From Prillingera fragicola (lineage: Eukaryota > Basidiomycota > Tremellomycetes > Trichosporonales > Trichosporonaceae): DNA of 64,000 nt. The notes beneath the pieces are model-generated. The model was not told the DNA's origin. It saw nothing but the letters and a program-made list of their open reading frames with translations, and did not search any database. Below are positions 22,990 to 34,525 of the stretch, one piece after another. The DNA lies in the NCBI GenBank assembly GCA_002335605.1, contig BEDY01000005.1, positions 186,001 through 250,000 on the forward strand, written 5' to 3'. Positions within the stretch are counted from its first letter, which is position 1; each line of letters opens with the position of its first letter. Position numbers and translations under genes: made by a program.

Positions 22990-25800
22990 TTATTTACCAC
23001 GGCGCTGCTCGACTTTTTCCCAGCTGCTCTGCGCGCCATCCCACTCGTCGGCGTCGAGCACGCCAATGTCCCCTTGGGCGGGGAAGGCTGCGCCGATCTT
23101 GCGCAGGATGGGGAGGTGCGAGTTGTGCAGCAGCGAGCCGACAAAGGGGACGTAGAGCGGGAGTGTTGGCGGGTGCGAGTAGATTTCTGTAATGCGCAGA
23201 GCCCAGGGTGGGTAGCCCCACAGCTCGGGGGCGGGGCGGGGGAGGAGACCGCGCCAGAAGCCTGGAGGGGAGAGTTGGTGGATTATGGCCAGTTCCGGGT
23301 CCGAAGGGAGGTGCAGGACGTCCATGATCGCGCGGTCGAGAAGGTCCTGCTGGATCTCGTCGGGGGAGACGCCGTCCATGATATAGCCTTGGGTGACTTG
23401 GGCGATGGCGTCGGCGGCAGAGGGGGCGAGAAAGTGGACTTCGACGCGACGTTGGCCCGAGGTCGTAATGACGTTGACAGTGCTGGTGATAGTGTCGTTG
23501 CCCATGGCTGGGGGGATAATGTCGAGAGAGGTGCGTGGCGGAGTGGCGGGACGCGAGGAGGGAGGTGAGAGGGGGAGATCGAGAAAGCCCGCGGTGACAG
23601 CGCTGTGGTTGGTCATGCCGAGACCTTTTCCATCCCAGATGCTGATGGTCGTCACACCCCATTCAGCACTCCACTGAACGGCGCGGCGGACACTCTCCAC
23701 GTAGCGGTCAGCCACGACGCGCCTGGCTCCGTTGCCGGGAACCAGGATTAGGGCGAGGTGCTGCGGTGCAGGTTTGGTGAGCTCAACGGGACTTGAAGGC
23801 TGGGCCTGGACCACACGGAGGACAATTGATGATAGCGTGAAGATGATGTGCAAGAGCAGGAGGAAGGGAAAGAAGAAGATGCGTAACAGTGACGCCGGCA
23901 CCCCAAAAATCTTTGACCACATCGATGGAGGCCTTTTCTGGCCTAGCTCGCTCTTAGGCCTGTGCTTGCCGCCGTGCTTGTGTTTGTGATCCGACGACTT
24001 CTTGCGGCTGTGACGCTTTCCGGCCGATCGGCCCATGGATCCCTTGGGTGAGGTGATGACAAACGTCGCCCCATCCGCCGGCTGCTCAATTTCAGTGATC
24101 AGCCTCTGTAGTGTCGCAGAGTGGCTCTTTTCAGGTGCCGTAGAAAAGGCGGCGGCATATCCACGGATCATCTTGACAATGTCGGTCCACTCGGTCATCT
24201 TACCAGAGCCAGCATCGCCGCACGCAAGAAGACCGGCACCCTGGGGACCCAGAATGTGGTATCCCAAGACCTCACGCGCGAAGGCGAGGTGGCGGGCTGT
24301 GTGCGCGTGCTCGTACATGTTGGTGTTCATGGCCGGGCAGAGCACCACTGGCGTAGTGGGTGCCAGAGCGCGGAGCAGTGACAATGGGAGATTGTCGCAC
24401 AGTCCGGCGGCAATCTTGCTCAGCATGTCCGCTGATGTCGGTGCAATGACAACAAGGTCCGCCCAGCGTCGCAACTCAATGTGCAGAATGGGGTCACCAA
24501 TCTTCTTCCAGTCGGACCACTCGTCCTCGTCCGTCCATACAGAGACCCCAGGGTACTTTTTCTCAAGTAAATCCTTGTCAAAGAAGTGCGTGGCCGCCTT
24601 CGTCGCCACTACCTGGACGAGGACCTGGCGGTCCTTACTGAGCTCATCGACAATGTTGGGGATCTTGATACTGGCGACTGATCCTGTCGCAATCACTACC
24701 ACGCGTAGCTTTCCGTCTGACAGTGCTGGCCGGTGGTCTGCTGCAGCAAATGGAACACGGCCACGAGGGATGCGCGGGGTGAGGTCCTTGCCAACTGGTG
24801 CGCTGGGAGCTTCACCGTTGGGTTCAGCGATGAGACTTGATGACGGTGCCGCCATTGTCGTTGGGGTTGGTGTAGGAGGGGTTGATGCTGCAGCGATCGC
24901 TGCCGCACGCTCAATGTTGATGGCCTCGCCCACAGCGTACATCTCCCGCCTTGCCTTGGTACGAGGGCTCTCGGGCTGCTCTCCCTTTGCCAAGGGCATG
25001 GTGTCGATCGCCGGCTTGGCAGCTGCATGTCCAGCAGTGGAGATTGTTGGGCTGAAAACAGTACTCTGCTGCACAGACGCAGGCTTCGCTTTTGGTGTCC
25101 CATGTGGCAACATGCCCAGGCGCTCGAGGTCCTTCTCGTCCACAAAGTGTGCGCCACAGCTCACACACTGCCGGCGTCCGTCCCGGGTTCCATCTGGGCG
25201 ACGCGGGTTGCCGACCAAAGGCACGCCCTCGCACTCGGGATTGGGACAGCTGTCACCAAGGAGTGAATAGCCCTTGAGCATGAGGTCACCAATGGCGTCG
25301 CTGACCTCGTCTGCCTTGCGGCGACGGCTGGGCGTCATGGGTGACGTAGCCGAGCGAGGACTGTGGACGGGGGGAGTGGATGGGTGAGCCGAGCTGCCGG
25401 CATGCTCGTGAATGGACGAGGCGGCATCCTCGTATTCAGCTGTCATGTACGACGACAACGACGTTGCCGAGGCGGAGCTGGGGGCCACAGGCTCACGTTC
25501 GGATGCAGTGCGGCCTTGAGGGCCGCCGTCGCAGAGAGCGCAGAACTGAATCGGGTCTCGGCCTGCACGCTCAGCCAAGTAAGCCGGTTCCCTCATGAGA
25601 GGAGTACTGTTGCACCGATCGCAGTGTCGGTCAGTGAGCGTCCAGCCCTTGAGCATGTAGTCGCCCAGCTGTGGGAGTCAGCAAGATGAATCAGCAGATG
25701 GGTGGGTGAGACTGCAGGGCAATGTTCGTATCGGCGCTCGAAGACATCGCTGCTAACAGAGACTCACAATGGGTGCCGACCTGTCCAGTTGAGAGGACAT
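22990..25800 (-). CDS. Three-part fusion: p27-type zinc ribbons + Hal3/PPCDC flavoprotein + Nus1-like cis-prenyltransferase subunit
   Basis: Exons 25768-25800 and 22990-25668 give 903 residues with no internal stop. (1) Two zinc ribbons of the Sjoegren autoantigen p27 type: MLKGWTL with Cys 27/30/54/57, and MLKGYSL with Cys 152/157/179/182. (2) Residues ~330-520 are a Hal3-type phosphopantothenoylcysteine decarboxylase (coenzyme A synthesis). It has the ATGSVAS flavin loop, catalytic His407 in HIELRRWAD, Asn459 in PAMNTNM and Cys494 in LLACGDAGSGKM, so one chain carries all active-site residues. (3) A basic Lys/His-rich linker, a membrane segment (~603-630), then a Nus1/NgBR-like region (RYVESVRRAVQWSAEWGV, ISIWDGKG) ending in RRGK. 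This matches the C-terminal RxG motif of the dolichol cis-prenyltransferase partner. An own start for part 3 (Met at 24036) cannot be excluded. Joining CoA and dolichol enzymes in one chain is unexpected. Confidence 0.85.
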
Positions 25801-26092
25801 TGTCGAAGAGGTGTGAATGATGGGTAAGAGTACGGTTGAGAGATTGTTCTCGGAAGAGGACGAGACCGAAATGTCACGAGCTCGATCAGCCGTGCCTGTG
25901 ACATGGCAGATCATGGTTTTTACGTAATCAAAGGAAGTGGAGGATGGCCGTTATCCTAATTGTTACTCGGTGTATCTCTTCCTATCCCTGGCCACATTCG
26001 GCAGGCTGAGCAAGATATACAGAGAATGTACAGTGAGACATACTAAACGTTAACGAGTCCAACATGTACTTCAACGCTAGGTCTCGATAACC

Positions 26093-26997
26093 TTACTTCC
26101 GCTTCAGAGAGGGGTTGGGGAGCGAGAAGGGAATCTTCTCCGACTCCCACAGGGCTGAAGCCCCAACGTAGTAGGCAATGATAGCAGTGAAAATACCAAA
26201 GGCTCCTGCGTATGTGAGTGAATGGGGCTCACGTTTGCCACTCACCTCCGACCTTGTTGAATGCCACGCGGTCCAGCATGTGCCCAATAACCAGGAACAT
26301 GTAGGTTACGAGGAGGAAGAAGACTGGCCGTCAGCGAAAATACCACTGCAGCCTTACAAAGAGCGCAGAGCCCAGTGTTGGCCCGAAGGCTGCCGATGAA
26401 CAGGATAAAGGTCAGAATCATCCTGATGGCCATGTTAGCATTCCTTAGGCTGGCATCACTTACCATACAATGAGGAAAAGGCCGACAGCCGAACTGAGTG
26501 CGTGAACGTCCGCTGACTCCTTGTAGGGCGTAATCATTCCCGAGGAGGGCCAGTGGAGCAGCCCAAACGCAATCCAGAATGAGCCATACCTGCGCCACTC
26601 AGCGTTTCTGTTCGTCAGGGAGACTCACGAGACAAAGGCTGTGAACCCGAAAGTGTTGCCGACGACAAACTCGCAGATGCCGGCAATCATCTGGGCCGTC
26701 CCACCACAGGCAAACGCCATGCCGACGTCAATGTTAGGAGCGGTGAGCCCGCGGGTCTGGATGTTGAGGAGCGACAGAAGCAGGGTTGTGGACGCAAAGG
26801 AGAACAGGCCGAGTGGGCCTGGGTTGGCAAACATGGCTGCAGCAGCTGTAAGTGAGTGCTCGGAGCGTAGAAGCAATGCCACACTTACGGGCTTGAACAG
26901 GCAGGTGCACATTGTTTCCGACGTGATGCTCGAGATGATGCGGGCCGGTTTGCATATCTTTCTCGACGTAGTGCTGCGTGGATGTAGTCTCTGACAT
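26093..26997 (-). CDS. Acetate/ammonium transporter, GPR1/FUN34/YaaH (ATO) family
   Basis: Plasma-membrane acetate/proton carrier family (yeast Ady2/Ato). Exons 26889-26997, 26629-26845, 26464-26589, 26358-26422, 26246-26323 and 26093-26205 give 235 residues, the usual family size. The signature NPGPLGL follows a short hydrophilic N-terminus. Six hydrophobic helices follow, with SYGSFWIAFG rebuilt across an intron. The tail is short and basic (NPSLKRK). It begins the accessory block and could feed acetyl units to the cell alongside the acetoacetyl-CoA synthetase gene further right; that link is inference. Confidence 0.93.
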
Positions 26998-26999
26998 CG

Positions 27000-27356
27000 T
27001 GGTGTTCGGGTGTTAACCTTTTCGTGGAGGAACACTGGTGAATGACTTGCTGTTTGGAAGCGTTTGATCCTATACAGAGACTGGGCTTTTAGCTGTGGTA
27101 GACGTTGGCAGAATCCCTTGGGCAGATTACCGACGTACTCTAAGCCTCTTGCTCCGAAGGTCAATGCCGCCTCAAACGCACAGCCTGAGGACGTTTCTCA
27201 CACCTGGCTGTGTATCGAATGATTGATACCAAGTCCCTGTACAACTATGATTCCTCTTATTATCGCCGATCGTCGAAACCCGGAACACTGCGATCTCCAT
27301 CATACCCCTTGGACCCACACATTCGCCCTCTCCATAGCTGGCTCGTCCTTTCGGCT
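27000..27356. other. Intergenic region between ATO transporter and UNC93-like gene
   Basis: Upstream region of the ATO gene (-) plus the 3' flank of the next gene (-). No gene or clear motif recognised. Confidence 0.35.
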
Positions 27357-29081
27357 CTAAGCTGGCTGTTGACCTTGCTTCCTCTCAACCTCGGCCTCGG
27401 CAACAATCGCATCAAGCTCGAAGGGCGCGTCAGGCACCATGCGGATCAAGGCGACCATGGAAGGGATAGTAGCAACAAGGAGGGCGCAGTTGACGTAGAG
27501 CAGGATCCTCTTGTCGCCCGCCTTTGAGTTTACAGCGTACGTGACTGCACTGCCAGCTGCCTCAAAGCATCGGAAAAGACCACCAGTACGCGAGCCAGCT
27601 TTGACGTCGGTGGAGAAGGTGCCGATCACCCAGTAGATGTAGAGCTGGCACCAGTAGCCGGTAACAAAGATGATGAGATAAGGAAGCCAGGCAACTGCCC
27701 ATGCGCCCTTGTCACTGAGATGACATCAGAACTCTGTCCTTGCAGGAATAGAGTAAAACTCACAGTCCGTAGTCATGGGCGTGATATGTCTTCTGCTGAC
27801 CCCATTTGCCGTAGAGAATACCGGTCCAGATGAAGGCGATGCACTGAGGAATCATCCAGCCAAAGAATCCGCACCATGCCCTGGTCTTGGGCTTCATGCG
27901 CTTGTTGTCGAGGAACTTGCCAAACAGAAGGACAGTCACGACAATAACGGCGGCTGGCTGTCAACATTGTTCCATGCTCAGTACGCACGAGTGATCAGAG
28001 AGGAGAGAGCGCGAGCTCGCACACTAAAGTGCAGAGTTAGGTAGGTGCTGTAGGTACCGCCGTAGTAGAATGAGTAGAATGCCGGGAAGAAGAGCAGCCA
28101 TGTGCGGGGAATCTTGATGTGAGCCCAGAGCGCCCGCATCTCGCCACCCCAGGTTAACTTTGCAGATTGGGGGACGGGGGTGCCGTCGTAGCGGCGAACC
28201 TTGGAGGTCTGCGAGAGCATGACGGCAAAGATGATACCGGACGCCTCTAAGACTGTCAGATCCGATGTAACTTGGCGCACTCACCAAAGCCGATGAAGAC
28301 AAGATAGGTCGACCAGGCAATTCCGCCAGCCTGCGAGTTGGTGTTGTTGTTGCCAAAGTTGATGCCACCGCCCGCAAGAGATCCTAAGTTGCGCATGGCT
28401 GTCCAGATGCCAAGGTACTTGCCGCGCTCGCCAGCGTAAGGGTAGGACAGCATGGCTGTTGCTTCGGCAACGTAGAGAAGCGCATTTGTAAAGCCACCGA
28501 TGACCTGGGAGATTGTCAGTTGTCTTGCAAAGAATCTCGCTCATCCCACTCACCCTTGCGCTGAGAAGATAGTTTTGATTCTTGAAGCGAGCCATGACGT
28601 AGTATCCAGTTCCGGAGAACACATAGCAGCCGGCTGAGATCATACAGGCATACTTGATGCCCAGCTTGTTGATGACCGGCCCACCAAACAGAGACATGAT
28701 GCAGGTCCCGGTGTAGTTTAGTGTGGACGCCAGATTGGCAAGGTAGGGAGAGGCAAGACCTCCGCCGCCGAGTAAGTTGATGGCGTCGGTCATGGCCGGG
28801 TCAACAAAGGCCAGACTGGTCAGAGAGTTAGCAAGGGACCTTTAATTGGATCAAGAGTCAGCTCACCAAGCAAAGAGAATCATCTGGAAGAAGACACTGC
28901 GCCAGAACTTGTTGCGCTTGGACGAGTTCATGTACTCCTGGTCGACCTCACCATGCTCGGTATACATGTCTTGACTGCCAGCTGAGGTCACTCGAGTCAG
29001 AGCTGGGTCCTTGGGCAGGTCCGGATCCAAGTCCCTTTTCAGCTCATCCTCCCTGTTGTAGTCCTGCTGTGTGGTAGCCAT
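27357..29081 (-). CDS. UNC93/DUF895-like major-facilitator transporter (copy 1)
   Basis: A multi-exon membrane protein with 11-12 hydrophobic helices. The N-terminal cytosolic tail is acidic and charged. The family-typical stretch FVDPAMTDAINLLGGGGLASPY follows the first splice junction. Later come GGPVINKLGIKYA, GERGKYLGIWTAMRNLG and NFGNNNTNSQAGG. Fungal DUF895 proteins are MFS-type carriers; substrates are mostly unknown. Several short introns interrupt the gene; I checked the first junction (...ILFAC-LAFVDPAM...) by phase and did not fix every other one. A second, clearly different member lies at 45688-47186. Position beside the oxidoreductase/HAD pair suggests uptake or export of a substrate of this block. 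Confidence 0.87.
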
Positions 29082-29594
29082 TGTGGAGATTGTGGGAGGC
29101 AGTTGGTGAGATCAAGCCCGACGCGCGGCTTCAAGTACTGTTTCGCAGTCATGATCAAAGACAGCATTGCCGCTGTTGGGGAGCCTGTTATCTGTTTGAG
29201 CGATTCTGAACACTGCAGCGAGGTGAGTGCAGTCTTGCCGGCGCTTATGCTAAACGTCGCGTCGTGGATGCGACTGACTCTTGCCGGCCAGCGCCGGGCC
29301 GGTCATGTGACTTGGTCCGATCAGCAGACCGATCGCTTGTCCCACCACCACCCGCCTGACATCTGGCAGGTAGCTATGCATGGAGTCGTACCACCAGCTG
29401 CTTTGCTTGCGATGAAAAGATGAACCTCGCACGGTCAAGTGGGAAAAATCCAGGTAAACAGGCAGGGCAGCTGCATGAATACTGTAGAGTCGTGCAAGTG
29501 GATGTGGCACAACCATTCGAGCAACGCCAAGTGACCTCCACAAGCGTAATCATCGCCAGCGACTTTTCGGCTGGGTAGGCAATGCATATGGTAA
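29082..29594. other. Intergenic region upstream of UNC93-like copy 1
   Basis: About 510 bases. The left part is the likely promoter of the UNC93-like gene, with GC-rich self-complementary words near 29285-29310 (GGCCAGCGCCGGGCCGG). The right part is the 3' flank of the FAD oxidoreductase. No gene recognised. Confidence 0.35.
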
Positions 29595-31291
29595 CTATTT
29601 CGAATCTAAGGCAGAACTTCGCTTGTACCCCATTGAGTCAAAGATGGCAAAGTCGTTGGACTGGAAGCGCTCCGGCGTGAACATGTACGGACGAGGAAGA
29701 CCAGCCTTGTCCATGACCTCCAGACCCGCTTGGCCTCGCGACCCGGACAGAATCAGTCGACTCAGAGCTTTAGCTGATCCTGGAATGCGACTGATGTCAG
29801 CTTTGTAGGTCTGTTCTGAGGACTCACCACATACCGTGCCCGTGGAAGCCGGCCATAATGTAGAACCCATCTTGTTTAAACGGCACCTGTCCTATCCAGG
29901 GGAACTTGTCCGACGAGTATCCCATGACTTGCATACAGTAAGCGGTGTGCCGCAGACGCTCACTCACTTCCTGTCCACACCTTGTCAACGTGAGAGGTTG
30001 GTTCGGGCCAGTTTACAAAGTGTTTGGGCATGTAGGCTTTGAAGTGCTCGAACGCTCCAGGGCTGATTGTCAGCCGCTCTCCAAGACAACCCACACTTAC
30101 AGCTGCTCCGAGTCGTCCGTGTTACCGTACCATGTCTTGAAGTCATGGAGGTATCCTTCCTTGGCGCCGCCAATGATGACCTCCTTCTTTCCATCCTGGC
30201 GGCTAATCATGTACTCTCCGCGGCCTCCGCCAAACTTGAAAGCGAACGAGGTGAACAGAGGACGGAAGACCTTGGACGGTGGGGTGTTGGCCAGCTGAGG
30301 ACGTGGTGGGAGGATCGACGCAACTGTGCCGCGAATAGGTACGATCTTGTAAGTCATCTCGGGCAAGATATTGGAGGTATAGCCATTGGTGCAGACGACA
30401 ACGTTTTCAGTGGATACGCTGCCCCGTTCTGTCTTGACAGTGAACCCGGTGGAGGCAGAATTAATGGCCACAACGGGTGTGGTGGTCTGCAGGTTGAAAG
30501 AACCCCCACCGTCACTCGCCGTCGAAAAGCAACGCTCCAGCAGCCCAGTCGCCAGCTTGTATGGCCAGATGCTGGCTACGCGATACATGGTACCCCATAT
30601 GCCGCCCTTGACGCCACTCAGCCGTTGCAGTTCCTCTGCGTCAGCCAGCTCGCGGAATTTGACAGTGTCCTCGGGCCAGTCGGCCAATCGCTCCCTGTAG
30701 CTGTTGCGCGCGATCTTTGCCATTGGTTCTGTAAGACAGACGTCGAACGCAGTGGTCACATGAAAGGAGCATGGAATGTCTTCCTTCTCAAGCAACGCCT
30801 CGTACATGGCAAGGTGATTGGTTTCAAATGTGGTGAGCTCGTTGGCAAGCTGTGGGCCGTACTTTGCCTTCCTGGCACGATCTTCTGTCAGAGGAGTCTA
30901 CAATTGGCCGCTCACATGTAATGTAAGGCTACTGTTAGCGCCTGGTCTATACGACTAGACGTACATCTGTCTTTACCTGTCCGCCATTGCGAGCTGACGC
31001 GCCACTGCATGCCTCCCTCGCCTCGAGCATGAGGACGTTAAGGCTGGGGCGCTGGCGGAGCAGCTCATAGGCCACCATCGAGCCGGATAGACCTGATCCA
31101 ATGATCAAGACATCAGCGGTGCGAGGAAGCTGCTCGGTAGTTCGATGCCGATCAAGCGGAGAGCGCTCAGAGAGCCAAAATGGTTGCGTTGAGTTGGCGA
31201 CTGGGAGTGCCGATGGGGTAAGAGCATACTCTTCGGACAACCCCGGCGGCGGGGAGGCCGTGGCATTTGCCATGCTTGGAGAGGTACGCAT
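29595..31291 (-). CDS. FAD-dependent oxidoreductase of the DAO / gamma-glutamylputrescine oxidase type
   Basis: Flavin amine/amino-acid oxidase family. The N-terminal Rossmann motif is VLIIGSGLSGSMVAYELL, followed by EAREACSGASARNGGQVK, the pattern typical of PuuB-like DAO proteins. The long second exon group (encoded 30097-30921) holds the substrate domain and VVCTNGY. Near the end are VMGYSSDKFPWIGQVP and AGFHGHGM, the C-terminal FAD-binding part. At least five short introns are present. One plausible path after QVKTD uses a small exon (PYIT) before KAKYGPQLAN. No signal peptide is evident. It is divergent from the HAD gene across 243 bases. With GABA aminotransferase and SSADH nearby, an amine or polyamine substrate is likely, but substrate is inference. 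Confidence 0.87.
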
Positions 31292-31534
31292 CGCTGACGA
31301 GGTGGTGGGAGCAGAGCAACCTCAGAACGCAGTGCATTGCTGAGTGAATATAATTGGCATGTGTCAGAGATAGAGGATGTACCAGTTCGACGCCGAGAAG
31401 GTGGGCAGTGTAGCCGTCGCTTGATCAATCGGTGACTTTGTCATCCCTTGCCGGCGTTTATATGCTAGCAGGAAGTCCTATCGACGTATTTAGGACTTGG
31501 CGGGTGTGAGATACGCATCATCACTGATACTGCC
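31292..31534. promoter_or_regulatory. Divergent promoter FAD oxidoreductase / HAD hydrolase
   Basis: A 243-base region between two divergent starts. It has a TTTATATG element (31458-31465) about 70 bases before the HAD start and a perfect inverted repeat at 31473-31498 (separate entry). A shared promoter implies the two enzymes are expressed together. Confidence 0.55.
31473..31498. promoter_or_regulatory. Perfect inverted repeat, candidate operator
   Basis: AAGTCCTA (31473-31480) and its exact reverse complement TAGGACTT (31491-31498) are separated by 10 bases. The repeat ends 36 bases before the HAD start codon. The layout fits a dimeric DNA-binding protein, or less likely an RNA hairpin in the leader. 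It does not match the CGG half-site usual for Zn2Cys6 factors. Confidence 0.5.
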
Positions 31535-32411
31535 ATGCCATCTGCCTACTGTGAGCTCCCGTGTGTGCTGTGATTGCGGCTGATCCTCCCAGTTGACATT
31601 GTGGGCACCTGCTGTTTGTCTCCGGGCCGCATCGCTCAACGCTGACTCCAACAGTTTCTTACGAAGCCGCTGAGGAGGCCGTTCGAACCCGCCTGGGTGA
31701 CAAGCTCGCCAAGTACGGCCTCGATGCAAAGCTCTTCTTCCACTTCTGGCTCGTAACAGTCGAGCGTGATTCCGCATTCATGGTCTTCACTGAGCGGCCC
31801 AAAGACACCAATGTGGATCGGTGGAAGGCTGATCTTCCGCGCGTCCTGTTTCAATCTGGTGTCCCCCCAGCAGATATCGACGGCCTGTACACCGATGAGG
31901 ACGTTGATGCCATCATGGACGCCTATCTGAATGGCCTACGGCCTCGTCCCGGCTTCGCAGAAATGCTGGCCACTCTGAAAGCCGGGGGAATCGACTTCTT
32001 CGCCTGCTCTGGTGCGAGTCCCAAACGACTCAAAACGTACTTTGAGAAAGCCAGTCTTGAACTTCGCGATGATCAGATCTGGGATGTTGCCACCCAAGTT
32101 GGGGTCCATAAGCCTCAGCTCGCAGTTTATCGACGTCTGAAAGAGGACTGTGAGAACAAGAATCCGGGCGAGGTAGTCATCTTCGGAGGTAAGCGTGACA
32201 GAGTCGTGCCTGAGCAGGCTGACCGATATCAGCATCGCACGCCTGGGATCTTGCAGGTGCAAAGGCGTGTGGATTCGAGACTGCGTACACGCTAGAATAC
32301 GAGCACTACGAGTGTACGGGAATGTGGGGCAAGCACGATGTTGTAGCCCCTAACCTTGCCGAGCTTGGCAAGGCCATTGTGGCCAAATATGGCTTGCGCA
32401 CTCCAACTTAG
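31535..32411 (+). CDS. HAD-superfamily hydrolase (2-haloacid dehalogenase-like)
   Basis: Exons 31535-31550, 31593-31613, 31655-32188 and 32257-32411 give 241 residues. The second exon is only 21 bases but carries the HAD motif I, reading FDIVGTCFSYEAAEE when joined; its Asp is the nucleophile. Later motifs: a Ser in FFACSGAS (motif II), Lys in VGVHKPQLAVY (motif III), and IFGGAKACGF where motif IV acids are usual. Without the tiny exon the protein would lack its catalytic Asp. The family splits C-halogen or phosphoester bonds; substrate is unknown here. It shares a promoter with the FAD oxidoreductase and lies 143 bases before an MFS gene on the same strand. Confidence 0.87.
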
Positions 32412-32554
32412 TGGTAGATATGTAGACGGATCTAGCCGACGGATAACGTGGGGTGGTGCTGTCGGTGTTCGGCAGTTGACGCATTCCATATCATACGTTG
32501 CCTTATAAGTCGCGATGCACCCCTGCAGACGTCTCTTCATCGGACACAGAGACC

Positions 32555-34525
32555 ATGAACGGGGACTTGGAAAAGGCAGATGAATCGATCTTCTCGCCTT
32601 CGCTGCCAACGACGCCACTGGAGCCCTTCTCCACATCGCCCTTCAATCCACGGAACTGGTCCAAGTCCAAGAAATGGCGCATCACCCTTACAGTCTCGGT
32701 AACTTCATTCATCGTGACTAGTGGAAGTTCGATAGGAGTTCCCGCTCTCCATGCGGCCATGCACGAGTTTGGGGAGACGGAAGCCAAGATTGGCTTACTC
32801 ACCATCGCGTCGTACGTCTTGGGACTGGGGTAAGTTTGGTAAGTATGGAGCGAGGCTGACTCAAGCTCCGGACCCTTCCTCTCAGCCCCAATTTCAGAGC
32901 TGTACGGACGACAGCCGGCATACCTCTGCAGTATGTTACTCTTTGGCCTCTTTTGCCTCGGCACTGCCGTCTCTCAAAGGTATGTGGCTGCATGAGGGTA
33001 GAGACTGACGCCCAGTATGCCTTCTCTTATTGTCCTCCGATTGTGAGCCTGGGCAGTAGCCATCAGAGGCTGATAGCAGCTTCTGTGGAATGTTTGGATC
33101 AACCTCTCCTTCATTAGGAGTAGCCACTGTGGCAGATGTGAGCTCAATACTCAGCCATTACTGATCGCAAGCTTTGGTCACCACAGGAACGAGGAAGGCC
33201 AATGTCTATCTATGGCATGGGCCCTATGGTACGTCCCAGGACTGCTCGAACTGTATCTAATCTGAAGGCTGGTCCAGTCATGGGTAGCATGTTGGGGTAC
33301 TGGATCTTGAACGGAGGCTGGCGGTGGGACTTTTGGGTAATCACAATAGTGGCACTAGTCAACTTTGTGGCCTTCGTGTTGCTCACAGACGAGACCCACG
33401 CGCAGTGCGTAGCCGACGGTGCGATGGCTTGGACTGACGGTTCAGGACCATTGAGAAAATTTTGCAAAATCGTTCTCCGAAAGCATTGGGCCGGAAGCTC
33501 ACGCACTTCGATGCTCTTCGATGCATGAAAAACATGGTATCGCGCGAAGAGGCGAAGCAGGTGTTTTCTGCGGCGTTTTCGCGGCCACCAAGATTGTTGT
33601 TCACCAACCCCGTCTGTATGATCTTTTCGGCATACTACGCCTATCTCTACGGTGAGGTAATGTCGTTGGTTTTGCTGATATGGTCAGCCATCATATACCT
33701 GTTTATCGTCAGCGTACCCCTCATGTTCGGAGCGCCTCCATTCGATCGACCGTCATTGTTCTCCTATGGCTGGTCGCTGAATATTCTGCCCTTCGCTTAC
33801 ATCGGACTAGGTTCATTCGACATGTCAATGCTTTCACTGACAGTCCAGCCATTGGCTTTGGTCTAGCCGGCCTTACTGGAGCCATGTTACAGGACCGCAT
33901 CTACCGCCACCTCTCCAAAAGGGCAGGCAACCCCGGCGTCGGTCAGCCGGAGTACAGGGTGAGTATACGTCTGTGAATACATCTAACGGAAAGCTGGTAT
34001 TGACACAGTTCGGGGCATGTCTGTTGCCAATAGGACTCTTCATCTTTGTACGTCTTGGAAGGAGCCCCGCACAACTAATGTCAGGGTTGGACTGCTCAGA
34101 ACCAGACACATTGGATGGGACCGCAAGTTGGCATGTTCTTCATTGCTTATGGGCTTGCAACGGCCTTTCCTAGCATCCAAACATTGTGAGGCGTTTTTGT
34201 CAAAACTTAACTGACGAATAGCATTGCTGATGCTTTCTTCCCCTACTCGGCGGCAGCGATAGCTGCAGCAACGGCTGTGAGTTATGGTACCTAGACGTTG
34301 TTGACATTCAGTTGCGTTCCATTGCGGCTTGCGTACTGCCAATTTTCTCTGGGGACATGTTTGAGAATCTTGGATGGGGATTGGGAGGTACTGTCCTTGC
34401 TTGCATAGCTCTTGCAGGAGTTCCAGCACCGACTATGGTGAGTTGGTCCCCCTGAACCGAGAGCTGATAGTCAGATGTTCATCTGGGGAGGAAGGCTCCG
34501 AGGACGCTTCAAGTTTGAGGGTTGA
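32555..34525 (+). CDS. MFS transporter, drug:proton antiporter (DHA1-like) type
   Basis: Twelve-helix carrier of the fungal multidrug-type MFS group. The N-terminus MNGDLEKADESIF leads to NPRNWSKSKKWRIT, a hallmark of this group. The loop motif ELYGRQPAYL and the stretch ERGRPMSIYGMGPM then GPVMGSMLGYWI follow. Many short introns are present. One checked donor/acceptor pair removes 33420-type sequence so that DETHAQ joins TIEKILQNRSP; the first junction reads VLGLGSGPFLSAPISELY. The C-terminal helices are cut by several introns (34000-34500) and the protein ends GRFKFEG. Likely moves a substrate or product of the neighbouring catabolic enzymes; the direction is unknown. Confidence 0.85.

Noticed and set aside
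23990..24036. Separate NUS1 gene starting at Met 24036
   Set aside because: Frame is continuous with the PPCDC part, with no stop and no space for a terminator and promoter; kept as an alternative, not the main model.
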